DNA of 64,000 nucleotides from Absidia repens (Eukaryota; Mucoromycota; Mucoromycetes; Mucorales; Cunninghamellaceae), in assembly GCA_002105175.1 (NCBI GenBank), contig MCGE01000014.1, positions 372,001 through 436,000 of the forward strand, in the 5' to 3' direction. The notes under the pieces are model-generated. The model saw nothing but the letters and a program-made list of their open reading frames with translations, did no database searches and was not told the DNA's origin. The position numbers were made by a program, and so were the translations under genes. The stretch's first letter is position 1, and every line of letters starts with the position of its first letter. Below, one piece after another: positions 11,044-22,514 of the stretch.

Positions 11044-11732
11044 CTACTTTTGTCTTTTCTGTAAGCCAAAATACCAATAAGCGGCCACCAAGAGTAATGA
11101 AGCTACCGCCGGTAAGAGATCCAGTTGTACGATAAAATAAACCCAAATCGTCGCCAAGCCTGGGGCACGCAACATTTGACCTAGCGACGGTGAATGCTGT
11201 AAAGTGTATAACAAAAAGGCCCCCACAAATAGAGATCCCGCCGTCATAATACCTTGGGTCCAGTAACTTGATTTATGTCGGTTGGTCAAATAGATAAAGG
11301 GGCACAAAGCTATCAATCAACAACAACAAAAAGGAATAGACAGGGAGTGAGTCCAAGTTCATCAAGATCAGTCATCATGGATGTTGGGGGGGGGGAAAGG
11401 CGACGACGAAGACATCATTTACCTGGAGCTGACTTCACTGTTTTCAAAAAAAGGCCATAATAATCCCATGGTTCGTCAAATTGGACCTTGACCGTGACAT
11501 CAAACGCAGCTAGTAATAGTCCAAAAGGTATCGATAAAAAGATGGCTTGCCATATATATTGCGCGGTACTAATCGATTGTTGTTGTGCTTGTCGTTTGAG
11601 TTCGGCTTCGCGTAATTTAGCTTGTTCAAACAGTCCGCCGGCTTTTTGCTGAATAAATTCATCTTGTGTAGGAGTGGATGACGAAGATGGTTTTTTGGTG
11701 GGTATACGTTTGACAAGTGGTTCGTTCGCCAT
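11044..11732 (-). CDS. Small conserved-looking integral membrane protein (191 aa)
   Basis: Two exons, 11732-11423 and 11309-11044, joined within an Ala codon. The N-terminal ~70 residues are basic and Gln-rich with a helical, charged stretch (FEQAKLREAELKRQAQQQ). Four hydrophobic segments follow: AQYIWQAIFLSIPFGLLLAA, then one beginning ALCPFIYLTN, then GSLFVGAFLLYTL, then WVYFIVQLDLLPAVASLLLV. A short basic tail QKRQK ends the protein. The arrangement suggests an ER or organelle multi-pass protein. I believe similar uncharacterised proteins exist in other fungi but cannot name the family. Confidence 0.8.
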
Positions 11733-12980
11733 GATGCGTTATCGTTTATTTTTATTTTTTGCAGGAAAAAAAAAAAAAAAAGAGAAAGAAAGAGGAGTGA
11801 TTGAAAATGACGACTGGAAAAAAAAAGAAGCGGGAATTGAATCTGCTGTCCCTTGGAGACGTTATAGTAAACTTAACATGCTTTCTGTGGGTGGTTTCTA
11901 GACAGTTAATCGCTTAAATTGTACTGACTCAATTTGTACTGATTCAAGAGCGTAGGAAAATTTAGGCATTAAAATTGTCAATACTTATCTCAACTAAACA
12001 GGGTTACCGACTGTCATCCTTTGAGGGCCAGTCAACATTGTATGTTTTTCTTATTTTGCTTGACCCTGTGTAAACATATAAATAAAAAGGGAATCGCTAA
12101 TACCCCACATTTTTGACATATCTATTTTTAGGCCTCGTTTAAAATGATAACAGCCCTGAAAGCCTTTTCTGCATCAAAAAAATACCTTTTAGCTTGTGCA
12201 ATTTAATACATGTGTGAATTATATAAATATATCAGGAATGAATTCTGGCCTTGTCCTCGAAATCACAGAATTCAAAGTGGTCAATGTCACGAATTTTTAC
12301 TGGACGGAGATTTAAAAAAGAAAAGTGAGTTGAGATAATTTCTATTGATGGCGAGGTAAAACGCATATATCGAACCATATGACAATTACCAAGTAATGAT
12401 CATTACTCGCTATTATATGTAAAAAACTGTACTGTGTACTTGAATAAAAAAAAAAGTAGTCGTAATACATATCAATAGCGAAAGAGAGACTCGGGTCTGA
12501 GTTTCACTTTACATCATCGTCATCATATATGAAGTCAAAATAGTATAATAGGAATACAGGAGAACTAAATCAGGAATGAAGCTTGTAATGGTCAATCAAA
12601 AATATGTATTATAAAAATAAAAAACATAAAGCAAATACACAAAAGGGAAGATCAATATTGTACAGTAATTCCACCCCACATAGATGTATTATAGTATGGT
12701 GAGCAAAAGAATACCCGACGAGTCTCACGCAAGATCACAACGGAAAAGGACATGACTAATAGAAAGGCAGCAATGTTTGAAAAGCACATGCCCCGATTTT
12801 TTTTCTTGCTACAGTAATAAGATCCAACCCCAAAAACCCCGACAATCCCACTTATTCAATCCAATTAAAAAAAAATCAAACCCTCGTCCTTCCTTTTTAT
12901 CTTTTTCTTTTTCCTTTTTTTCTTTATTCAATTGCCCCTACTCTCTCTCTCTTTATTTTTTAAAATAGATATATATCATC
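11733..12980. other. Divergent intergenic gap, no gene seen
   Basis: Promoter DNA for the membrane protein (minus) and PEX11 (plus). A strong pyrimidine tract (about 12885-12960, TTTTTCTTTTTCC and CTCTCTCT) lies just upstream of the PEX11 start. An A-run sits at 11767-11780. The middle 12000-12750 is AT-rich and carries no recognisable RNA or protein gene. Confidence 0.5.
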
Positions 12981-13971
12981 ATGGTTTTATCTCATGCTCA
13001 CGCTGATGCTATCAATAAATTCTTGGCCACCACCACCGGTCGTGAAAAGTTGTGTCGTTTGGTACAATACTTCTCTCGCTTTTATGTGTTTTACTTGACC
13101 CGCACCGGTGCCTCCAAGGATGTGATCAAGCGCTGGGCCGAATTGAAGTCTCATATCGGTAACGCTCGTAAATTTTTCCGATTGTTGAAGCCTATTGAAT
13201 TTGCTCAAACTGGTATCAAGGGCTTATCTATTCAAGATCCTGTGTTGAGGGCCACCACCGTCATCAAGCAAGCCGGTATGTTCCTTTACTACACGACTGA
13301 AGCTATTAACTTGGTAACAATAAAAAAAAAGAAGAGAAAGAGAGAATGTTTAAATAGAAACTTTCAGGAAGACTCATGTTTTTTTCTTTTTCTTTTTTTA
13401 TTAATGTAGGGTAATATCACCAGCTTCAGAAAGGTTGACAACATCAAGAGCATCACTACCTTTGGTCAAAAGTGTTGGTTTGTGGCCTTGACTGCCTCCT
13501 TAGTGTCTGGTCTATACAAATTCAAGGTGTTGTCTGCAAAGGAAGCCAGATTAACTTCGAATGAAAAGACCGACGAAGCGGACCTCAAAAAATTATACAA
13601 GTAAGGCTGTCAAAAAAAAAAAAAAAAAAAGAGTGTAGGTTGCCCTTATACCCATGCTCATTCTATTTTATTGATTTAGGGATCAATTCACTGCTCGTTA
13701 TCAATTTGTCCAAGATTCATGTGACATCATCATTCCTACTGCTGGTTTGGGTTGGATTGGATTTGATGAAGGCATTGTCGGTATTGCTGGGTAAGTATTT
13801 TTAACAATCACAATTATACCCTTCCCCCTTGCCCCAGACGATCAGATTGAAACACAGATCTTTCTGATTGATGATGGTGACGATGACACTAATTTTTTTT
13901 TTTTTTTTTACAATAGTATGATCACCTCCGCTATGGCTGCCCGAAACCAATGGTACAAGGTTAACGCTTAA
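12981..13971 (+). CDS. PEX11: Peroxisomal membrane elongation factor Pex11
   Basis: Four exons: 12981-13313, 13410-13600, 13680-13790, 13917-13971 (229 aa, the usual Pex11 size). Pex11 coats and elongates the peroxisome membrane before fission. Family signatures are present: the amphipathic N-terminal region NKFLATTTGREKLCRLVQY, GNARKFFRLLKPIEF, KQAGMFLYYTTEAINL, and the C-terminal hydrophobic part GWIGFDEGIVGIAG-MITSAMAARNQW. The final exon is short (55 nt) and ends in KVNA. The upstream CT-rich block is a typical strong-promoter feature in fungi. Confidence 0.95.
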
Positions 13972-14292
13972 ATATAGACCCCTTTCCCCTATAGAATATA
14001 CATGTTATCCACTATAGTAATAATATCTTTTTATCCCCATCACACACCTTTTTTTTTATTTCATTCCCCCGCCTTGATCTATTGTACTACTACCATCACC
14101 CATCTATATAAAAACAATTCACAACCAAACAAATAAAAAACTTTAAATATCATAAATCATATATTGTACATTGATATTGTATGATCACATGGGGGAGTTT
14201 ATTTGAATCAAATAATAACAACAGGAAAGAGTGGGTGAATTCTAATCTAAATATACTATAAGTAAACTAAAGGGGGGGGGAAGCACCATAAC
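13972..14292. other. Convergent 3' region between PEX11 and the Rab3GAP2-like gene
   Basis: About 320 bp with an AATAAA-like signal near 14130 for PEX11 and TTTATT for the opposite gene near 14200. The two transcripts may overlap at their 3' ends. No gene seen. Confidence 0.5.
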
Positions 14293-16830
14293 CTAGGAAG
14301 GACACACAGTGATTTTTCGGACTTCGCCATGGGGACTAATCAACAAACAGGTCGAAAGCACACCACATTCTTCGCCCAACATCATAGCTGCTTTCTTGCG
14401 TTCACTGCTAACCATACTACTTCCCAGTGGCTCATGCCCACATGCTACAAGATGCCAACCTGGACCCACATGGAAGACACCGATCGGCTTTTGTTGTATT
14501 AATGCACCATGCCTAGTCTGGTAGATTTTCAAAAGACCACGTCGCGCTGAGTATATGACCAAAAACAGTAAGAGGTGAGGTCGCCGCTGTGATGATTGCT
14601 TGTCACTACCCGGGAGTATCACATCCTGACGATGATCTTTTTGCTCGTATTGAATCCAACCACAATGGGCATCCCGTACACCTTTCCACATTCGAATCAT
14701 ATGGCCTTGTTGAATATCCCAGAGAATCACTCGTCCTAAAGCATCACTCGTGGCAGCTAAAGTATGGTGTTGACTATGCTGTAATGGCGGGGCACCCACA
14801 ATGGATTGAATCGTGCGCCCAGGATCTGATAAATGCAAAAGAGACGGGATGGCTGTGGCTTGTTCGATGACTTGCGGTGGCATAGGCATATCCGGTACAA
14901 ATGGCGTATGTTGCTGTGAAGGCGATGATGATAATGAGGATGCCGGAGAGGATGACGGCGAGGATGAGAGCGTATCGTCGGAAAATGTTGCCGAAGGATT
15001 GTTGTTGTTGCTGCTGCTTGTGCCTGACCACCAGGATTTGGCAAACGAAAAAACTGGCGTAGCGACTCGGGATACCATATAAGATGCCATGGACACCGCG
15101 GACATGTATGGCCGGCTTGTTTCATGTGTCGCATAAAAACTGATCATAGGATGAGTACCCACACCGATATATCTTGACGTTGCTTCTGAAAGGCCTTGAT
15201 CTTGTTGCTGTTGTTGTTGCTGATATAGTGCCGATGTGGAGGATACTGTAGCTGCTGAAGAGGAAGAAGACGAGGCAAAAATCGATTGAAGAGCTGCCGC
15301 TGTAGCTGCCGCTATTGGATCACCACCACCACTACCACTTCCACTGCCAGTTGACGCTGGAGACCGCCACCACCACCAAGATGTGCCTATCTTGTTACCA
15401 CCATTACCTATGTACGTAGCACCATAGGATGATGATGAAGGGGACGAGGGGCCGAGAGAGATAATATCACGCACCTTTTCTTGCTGATCCAATTGCCATT
15501 TCTTGTATGTAAACGCCGTCTGCATCTTGGAAGCATCAATGCCACTTTCACGCTGTCCATCGCATACACGTAACACCATCCATAAACTTTGTCCATCGAT
15601 ACTGACCACCCGGTTATTTTCAAAAAGCAATGTAATTTCCTCGTCATCTTGGTAATGGTGGTTGTTCAATTGAAGATACTGTTTTGATTTTTGTTGTTTG
15701 GTCGGTAACTGTTGTTCTGCTGAAGTCGACGTCGGTGGAGGAGGTGGGGGCGGAGGCGTCCGTAGTTTGATCGAGATGATGGGGGAAGATTCTAATAACT
15801 GTGCGGTCAACAGTGTACCTGTCTAATAAACATATCGAAAAATCATCAGTCTTAGGTTCCATTTGACACTGGCATTTTTGAGTACATGATTCCTTACAGA
15901 TGAATACACCCGAAGCCAACCAGTACTATATCCAATCATCACAAAGATCTGACTAGAAAAATGAAAAAGTTAAATAGGTCAAATGGTCCGATAAATAAAT
16001 CTAACAGTAAGATCGATATGGTAGAGAAGACTTACTTTTTCCGTGTGGAAGGAACAAATAAAGGGAGACATAATATACTAGTGATCCGTTCCTTAGGTAA
16101 ACCATGGCGAAGCTGATCGGAGGAGCAACCAGATCCTTGGCCAATGACAATATATTCTTCTTGTTCAGGATGGAGAGCAACCACGACAAATTTGCGCTGA
16201 TAGGCCATGGCAATGTATTTTCCGGCAGCCGAAGCGGATACGAGGTATGTTTCTTTGACAATGGGTGGCGCCTGTTGCTGTTCGAGTGTGGTGTTGTTAC
16301 CGACTTCAGAATGTGTTTCAGACATAGGCTGTGGAGGTCCAGGGGATGATGAGGTGGAATTGACAGGGACGGTCGACGAAGGTGGTGTTGCAAGTGTTAT
16401 TGAAGGAGACGATGATGTTGTTGGTGGTGGTGGTGGTGGTGAAGTGGAATATGGTTTGTCCTAATAAAAAGTATACATGTTCCAGTTTAGTATAGTGGTC
16501 CTGTGTAAATATGTAGTTTATTACCTCGTCTAATCCCCAGCTCCACTCTTTATCCCAAGAGTCAGCTATAATACAAAGAACAAGAAAACAAGAATAAGTA
16601 TATAGTATGTAAGGTGATTGATGTTGCTTTTTTCTTCTAGTGTATATACTTTGACTAGACAGTTTCAAGTTTTCTTCAGAGGCTAAATGTTCAGTGACAT
16701 CTTCTACGACCGTAGGTGTACTAGTAATAGGAGGACTAGTTGTTGTATTTTTCGGTAATTTACCAACAAGTATGGATAATACAGGAGTAGGTATACGATA
16801 ATGATGTTCTAATCTACACTTGAACGTCAT
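14293..16830 (-). CDS. Rab3GAP regulatory subunit (RAB3GAP2) N-terminal domain protein
   Basis: Five exons: 16830-16650, 16565-16525, 16460-16036, 15952-15898, 15822-14293 (743 aa). The beta-propeller-like Rab3GAP2_N region is recognised by QIFVMIGYSTGWLRVY, EITLLFENNRVVSIDGQSLW, AATSDALGRVILWDIQQGHM, IRMWKGVRDAHCGW and LVIYSARRGLLKIYQTRHG. In animals the complex with the catalytic subunit activates Rab18 at the ER; the same role is inferred here. Long low-complexity insertions (poly-Ser, poly-Gln, poly-Pro, an SWWWWRSP motif) interrupt the domain. The protein stops right after the N-terminal domain, so the large C-terminal region of the animal protein is missing. An in-frame ATG at 16878 is a less likely start. 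Confidence 0.82.
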
Positions 16831-17002
16831 GGGATATATTAGAGAGTAGAAAAGACAAATTCGGAAAAGAAAGACCAAGCAACGAAAAAAAAGTGGTTTT
16901 TAAATCCCGCATTTTGCTTTCGGTGTGTCAATCAGTCACTCAATTGTTTTTTTTCCAATTTCCCTTTCTTTCACTTTCTCTTATCCTTTGTCTTCTCTCA
17001 TC
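16831..17002. promoter_or_regulatory. Compact bidirectional promoter (Rab3GAP2-like / SYF1)
   Basis: Only 172 bp separate the two start codons. The stretch has a T/C-rich block on the SYF1 side (TTTTTTTTCCAATTTCCC, TTTCTTTCACTTTCTC) and no other gene, so both transcription starts must share it. Confidence 0.6.
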
Positions 17003-19817
17003 ATGACCAATATCAAATCGGAAGAGCAAATAGTAATATTAGAACATCATTATTGAACATATCACGATTGAACAGTATGATAAAATGAACTAACGCTTGC
17101 TTACTTATGGTATATTTTATATTAGAATGCGTATGATCGTCCTTACGAAGAAGAACTAGCACGCTACCCCTTCTCCCTTCGAACTTGGTTACGGTATATC
17201 GATCACAAACAAAATGGAATATCATCCTTTGAAGACGTATGTAATATTTACGATCGTGCTTTGAAAGAACTACCAGGATCCTACAAACTATGGAAACAAT
17301 ACCTTGATTTACGACGTGAGAAACTCAAAGGTGTTCATCCTCTCTCCTGTCGCGATCGTTATTTGGATATGAACAGCCTTTATGAACGTGCTCTTGTCCT
17401 TCTCAATAAAGTAAGTATCATAGGATCTTATTGTTATTCTTGTTTATGGTTTATCATTACTGATTTGATTCTTTTTTTTTTTTTTTTTTTTTTTTTTTGC
17501 GTTCATCAAGATGCCCCGAATTTGGCTCGATTACCTACAATTTTTGACAACTCAACCTGTGATCACCTTGACACGACGAACTTTTGATCGCGCCTTACGT
17601 GCCTTACCTGTGACACAACATTCTCGTATTTGGGATTTGTATATTGAATTCTCTCAAATTGCTGGCCCAGAAACGGCTATTCGTGTGCTGCGACGATACC
17701 TCAAGGTAAACCATTATATATATATATATATCTGTATTGTCTCTGAATTCACACACAATACTCACATGTCTTACTTTATGTTTTTTGCTAGTTGGAACCT
17801 CAACATGTCGAAAATTATATTGACCAATTAATTAAACTGGAACACTACGATGAAGCCGCGATCAAGTTGGTAACAGTGGTCAACGATGCTGATTTCAAAT
17901 CCGTTCGCGGAAAATCCAATTATCAACTTTGGCAAGATTTATGTGACTTGGTGGTGGATCATTGTGAATATATTCATTCTATTAATGTGGAATCTATTAT
18001 TCGAAGTGGTATCAAGCGATTTACCGATCAAGTTGGCTTATTATATTGTCGGTTGGCGATGTATTGGATTAAAATGGGTCAATTGGAAAAGGTATTAAAA
18101 AAAAAAAAGACCTATCGGATCGTCTTAGGTATTTATCTTCTATTACAATGGTAGGCTCGCGATATCTTTGAAGAAGGGATCACCACGGTGTCTACTGTCC
18201 GGGACTTTACTGCGATTTTCGATGCATATGCTGAATTTGAAGAAGAAATGATTACAACAAAGATGGAACTGGCAGCAGAACGTGAAGAAGCTGGTGAAAA
18301 GAGCATGGAAGACGATTTGGATTTGGATTTACGATTGGCACGTTTTGAACGATTGATGGACCGACGGGCATTCTTGGTGAATGAAGTGCTTTTGCGACAA
18401 AATCCAAATAATGTCTCTGAATGGGAAAAGCGGGTTACTCTTTGGGGTGATAATAAAGACAAGGTAAGCACATAGCATATTTACATACACATATAGAAAG
18501 GAACAAGATATGCACTCATACGTTATATCTAATACACAGGTGGTAGAAACATATACACAAGCATTACAGACGATCAATCCCAAGAAACCACACGGAAAAT
18601 TACAAACGTTATGGTCACAATTTGCCACATTCTACGAGAAAAACGGTGATTTGGATGCAGCACGTGCAATTTACGAAAAGGCAGTCAAGGTGAATTATCG
18701 AAACGTCAACGATTTGGCTGAAGTATGGTGTGAATACGCAGAAATGGAAACGAGACATGACGAATTCGACCTAGCACTTCAAGTCATGGCTCATGCCACA
18801 GCGGTCCCACGTCACATCAGCAGCAACACCAACAAGAATCCTCACCTCATCAACTTCCACGATGAATCCCTGCCGGTGCAACAACGTGTATTTAAGAGTC
18901 TTCAATTATGGAGCTTTTACATTGATTTGGAAGAAAGTGTGGGAACAGTGGAATCAACGAAACAAGTCTACAACAAGGTCATGGAATTACGGATCGCCAA
19001 TCCACAAGTGGTAGTCAACTATGCTACCTTTTTGGAAGAACATCAGTACTTTGAAGAAGCATTCAAGGTCTTTGAACGTGGGATTGATCTATTTGGTTGG
19101 CCTATTGCTTTTGAATTGTGGAATATTTATTTGCCTCGGTTTATGGATCGTTATGTAAGTAGTCCGATGTGGATGGGAGTGACGTTGACTGATGGATTAT
19201 TTTTATTATTAATACCAGGGCGGTACCAAGTTGGAACGTGCACGGGATCTTTTTGAACAAGCTATTGATAACTGTCCTCCTAAATATGCAAAGCCTATTT
19301 ATTTGATGTATGGAAAACTGGAAGAAGAATATGGTTTGGCTCGACATGCTATGCGTATTTATGATCGTGCAACCACAGCTGTTGATGACAAGGACCGATT
19401 AGAGGTAAGGAAAAAAAATTGTTGCTTGATAAACTCGGTTGACGTACTCACTCATATTGTCGCATTCTATTCCTGTTTTTTACATGATACATACAGATGT
19501 TCCAATTCTACGTAGCCAAAGCAACTGCCTCTTTTGGTATTGTGTCCGCTCGTGAAATCTACGAAAAAGCCATTGAAGCCTTACCTGACAAGGATGTCCG
19601 TGTGATTTGCCTGAAATATGCCGATTTGGAACGAAAACTTGGTGAAATCGATCGTGCGCGGGCCATTTATGGATTTGCTTCTCAGTTTTTCGATCCCAAA
19701 CTCTTCCCCGACTTTTGGCAAACGTGGCATGACTTCGAAGTCCAACATGGAAATGAAGACACCTTCAAGGAAATGCTACGTATTAAACGCTCGGTCCAGG
19801 CCCAATTCCCTCTGTGA
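17003..19817 (+). CDS. SYF1: Pre-mRNA-splicing factor SYF1 (XAB2)
   Basis: Eight exons: 17003-17032, 17126-17410, 17511-17705, 17792-18091, 18155-18463, 18540-19154, 19219-19404, 19497-19817 (746 aa). A HAT/TPR-repeat scaffold of the Prp19-associated NineTeen complex, acting in spliceosome activation. Repeats are visible throughout: RPYEEELARYPFSLRTWLRY, YERALVLLNKMPRIWLDYL, RRTFDRALRALPVTQHSRIW, AEVWCEYAEME, YNKVMELRIANPQVVVNYA, REIYEKAIEALPD, ARAIYGFASQFFDP. The protein ends right after RIKRSVQAQFPL. The acidic C-terminal tail present in animal XAB2 is absent, making it roughly 100 residues shorter than human or yeast forms as I remember them. The first exon encodes only ten residues. Confidence 0.96.
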
Positions 19818-21049
19818 TTTGTGCAATGTATATTAGATGAATAGTTTAGCTAGTTTAGTTTAGTCTTTTTTTTTTGAATATGGAGTTTGTTGAAATTTGT
19901 TGAATGGAAATAAAAATTGATATTGGTCTTCTTTATGATATGTTTTGTTTTTCAATGTGTGTAATCTTGATTTTGATGAACACTAATAAAACTTTTAATG
20001 GTGGTATTTTTTCATGCGAGGTTATAATGCAGCAACGTTTGTGATTCAGCGAAATATCTTGGTACTGATTGTAGTTTTCAAAGGTATTAAATGGCCATTA
20101 TGACCACAGAAATATTACTGTATGTGCTGGTTGTGTTTAGTTCTTACTATCATATGGGATCGACTATGATGCAGTTCAGCAAGAACATCATACAATTTGC
20201 CTCAAAGAAAATACCAAATAGATTTATTTTACCTTGACAATAAAACATTCTGCTACGTAGTATGATAGTAACGGTGAAAAGAAACAAAAGTACCTTGTTT
20301 GTGTGTTTTTCGCTTTTACAAAAGACTTTAGATATTTGAAATTGTCTGGTTTGACAGACAAGTCGAGGAATTGCAAAACCAAGGCGTTTTACCAAGTAAT
20401 AGGAATGCAGTGTGGATAAATTATATACCGTTCAGTTTGCTTTGAACATCATATTTTTACACATCGTTATTTTTTTTTTTTTCATGCGTTCACTATGGCC
20501 ATTTTCTAGACCAGTGCACATGCGATAGACTAAGCACTGAGCACGACGGTTGTTCGATATTGGCTCATAACCAAAATCTTCTTTTTTTTTCACACGCATA
20601 TGCGCTGGGGCGTACAGTGTTAGCATACTCATTCGAAAATATAAACTATATTTATGATAGACAATGTAATACTGTATCGAAAAGGCGAGATATATTTTAT
20701 TCAGACGAAAATATAAACTATGGTAACTAAAGTAAACTGGTTTCATAATAACACTAGACCGCATACCTAAATGCGAGTTGATTAGTATATGTGTGTGGAT
20801 CTAAGTGTATGAAAGTGGATGTATATTTTTGTAGAATAAACATAACGTTGAGCAATCTAGCCGTAGATATTACAAAGAGTAAGCTAGGGGTTAACTAAGC
20901 TTGGCCGAATCGCTCCATCTAGCCTGCAAATGTTTAATAGTTTTGGTTACTGTCATGAGAATTTAAACACTATGTTGATGATATTGTATGGTAAAAAAAA
21001 AGGGGGATCCTTTTTAAATGGACCAAATCCTCACGAGACAAAATATATA
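19818..21049. other. Intergenic gap; outer block of dispersed repeat at about 20430-20620
   Basis: The first ~100 bases hold the SYF1 3' UTR with an AATAAA-like signal near 19910. The block 20430-20620 (T-run, CATGCGTTCACTATGGCC, GCACTGAGCACGACGG, second T-run, CACACGCATATGCGCTGGGGCG) matches the outer blocks near 5085, 42740 and 50700. Two short ATATAAACTAT copies lie at about 20637 and 20708. No protein gene seen. Confidence 0.45.
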
Positions 21050-21570
21050 TATTACAAATCCCGCCCACGTGAATTTTATTTACTCCCAGTTTTTATTTTT
21101 CCCTCTCTCTCTCTTTCCATTTTCTTTTTTTTTCATCATTCAACTTCCACGAGGTCATGATGATCTTAGATTAATGTCAGGACGAGTTTAGACGGGGGTT
21201 CAGCTCAGGGATTACAAGATGCATGGGGAAACCCTTTCATTTTGGATCTAGGATTTGGGACAACCATTAGTTGGCTATTTGGATCCTTCATTAGCTTAGT
21301 TTAGCATAATTGTATCTTATATTACTGAATAAAATATGTCTCTTTTTACATGACTCAATGAAAGATACCCCATTAGTTTCTCTCATGTTTTGTGCATTAG
21401 TTCCTTTTTTAATCACCATCAATACGATTGATCAGTGATCAGCATCCTTCAAATCTCATGTTAGTTACCCAAATGCTTTCTCCCATAGATCCTTCCATTA
21501 ATGTTATAATAAGCCCCGTGCCTTTAGTTTTAGTATCTACCAACACTCTTCAATAAAATGTGTCTTTTTA
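21050..21570 (+). repeat. Dispersed repeat, copy B
   Basis: CCCGCCCACGTG at 21060-21071, a pyrimidine tract, TCATTCAACTTCC, then the core AGCTCAGGGATTACAAGATG / GGGGAAACCCTTTCATTTTGG at about 21209-21245. TTAGTTTAGC follows, with AATAAA at 21328-21333 and again at 21552-21557 (CTTCAATAAAATGTGTC). This is one of the best-preserved copies. Related sequence (GTGAACAATGTTGCTATTG) continues to about 21640 and is shared with copy E. Confidence 0.85.
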
Positions 21571-22514
21571 TTAACCACAATATGACTAATTGGAGAGTGA
21601 ACAATGTTGCTATTGTAGTTGTTCTGTGAGTGTGCTACCAAATACAAAGTATCTAGTTTCACACCATGGCTACTTCTTCGCCCATGCTTCCGGAACTAGT
21701 TGTCAGTCTTAGATCACTTATTATTGAAATTAGCCATATACTTGCTCAGCCAATCATATAATAGAATCTACGTTATGCTGTCCTGTGTGCTATAAAGAAT
21801 TTTTACACTGCATATCTATCGCTATTTGCAGCACCTCTTGACATCCAGTGGATCAATTTTTTGCCAGTTTGAGAATGTTTTGAAATTGAATATAAAAATT
21901 ACAAAAATTAAGGTTTACTCTACGGTCTTGCTGTACTGTATTGTACCATATAGATGAGTTCAGCGCATTCAATTTGCAAAAAGGAGTGTAAAAGCCCATC
22001 TAGAGCTTCGTGGAGAAACGTTGCCCCTGAAAAAAAAAGAGCGCATCCTTTGAAGAAAGGAATCTCAACAGAGGAGAATTAAGCACACGATAAAAAAATC
22101 ATGTTCTAGCTCAGCAAAATTATGTCACAGCCACAAGAAGTATCCATTTTCCATTGCCTTTACAGCGAGACCTACCGGAGGTTCAATGTGAGTCACATCG
22201 TCATAGTCTCATCAATAACACAGTCAATGCAGAGGACTTGTTAATATCATTCAGCTCAGAACGCAATTATGAGACCGAAATCACTTATTGCTTTTAACCT
22301 TTGCTATTGCAACCCAATGTGTATGATAGAATTTTTTTTAAAAAAAAAAAAAAAAAAACTGCAATCCCTGGTAAAAAATAAAATCCATTTAGATAAAGGT
22401 CGTACAAGATGATACATTCGATAGATTCCGACTTACCAAGTCCTACATTAATAACATTTTTCTGACTTCCATACGTCTCCACTCTTCTTTTACTCCTTTC
22501 TCTTTTTAACAGCC
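21571..22514. other. Intergenic gap before the kelch gene
   Basis: The first ~330 bases look like distal repeat tail shared with copies A and E. The remainder is AT-rich with an A-run at about 22341-22358. No gene seen; the last ~50 bases are CT-rich promoter-proximal DNA. Confidence 0.4.

Noticed and set aside
15001..15082. Acidic plus-strand frame antisense to the Rab3GAP2-like gene
   Set aside because: It is the complement of Ser-rich coding sequence; a shadow frame.
16831..16878. Upstream in-frame ATG for the Rab3GAP2-like protein
   Set aside because: It would add a hydrophobic 16-residue leader not expected for a cytosolic GAP subunit and would shorten the already compact bidirectional promoter.
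20432..20764. 110-codon minus-strand open frame
   Set aside because: It overlaps the outer repeat block, whose related blocks elsewhere do not keep an open frame.
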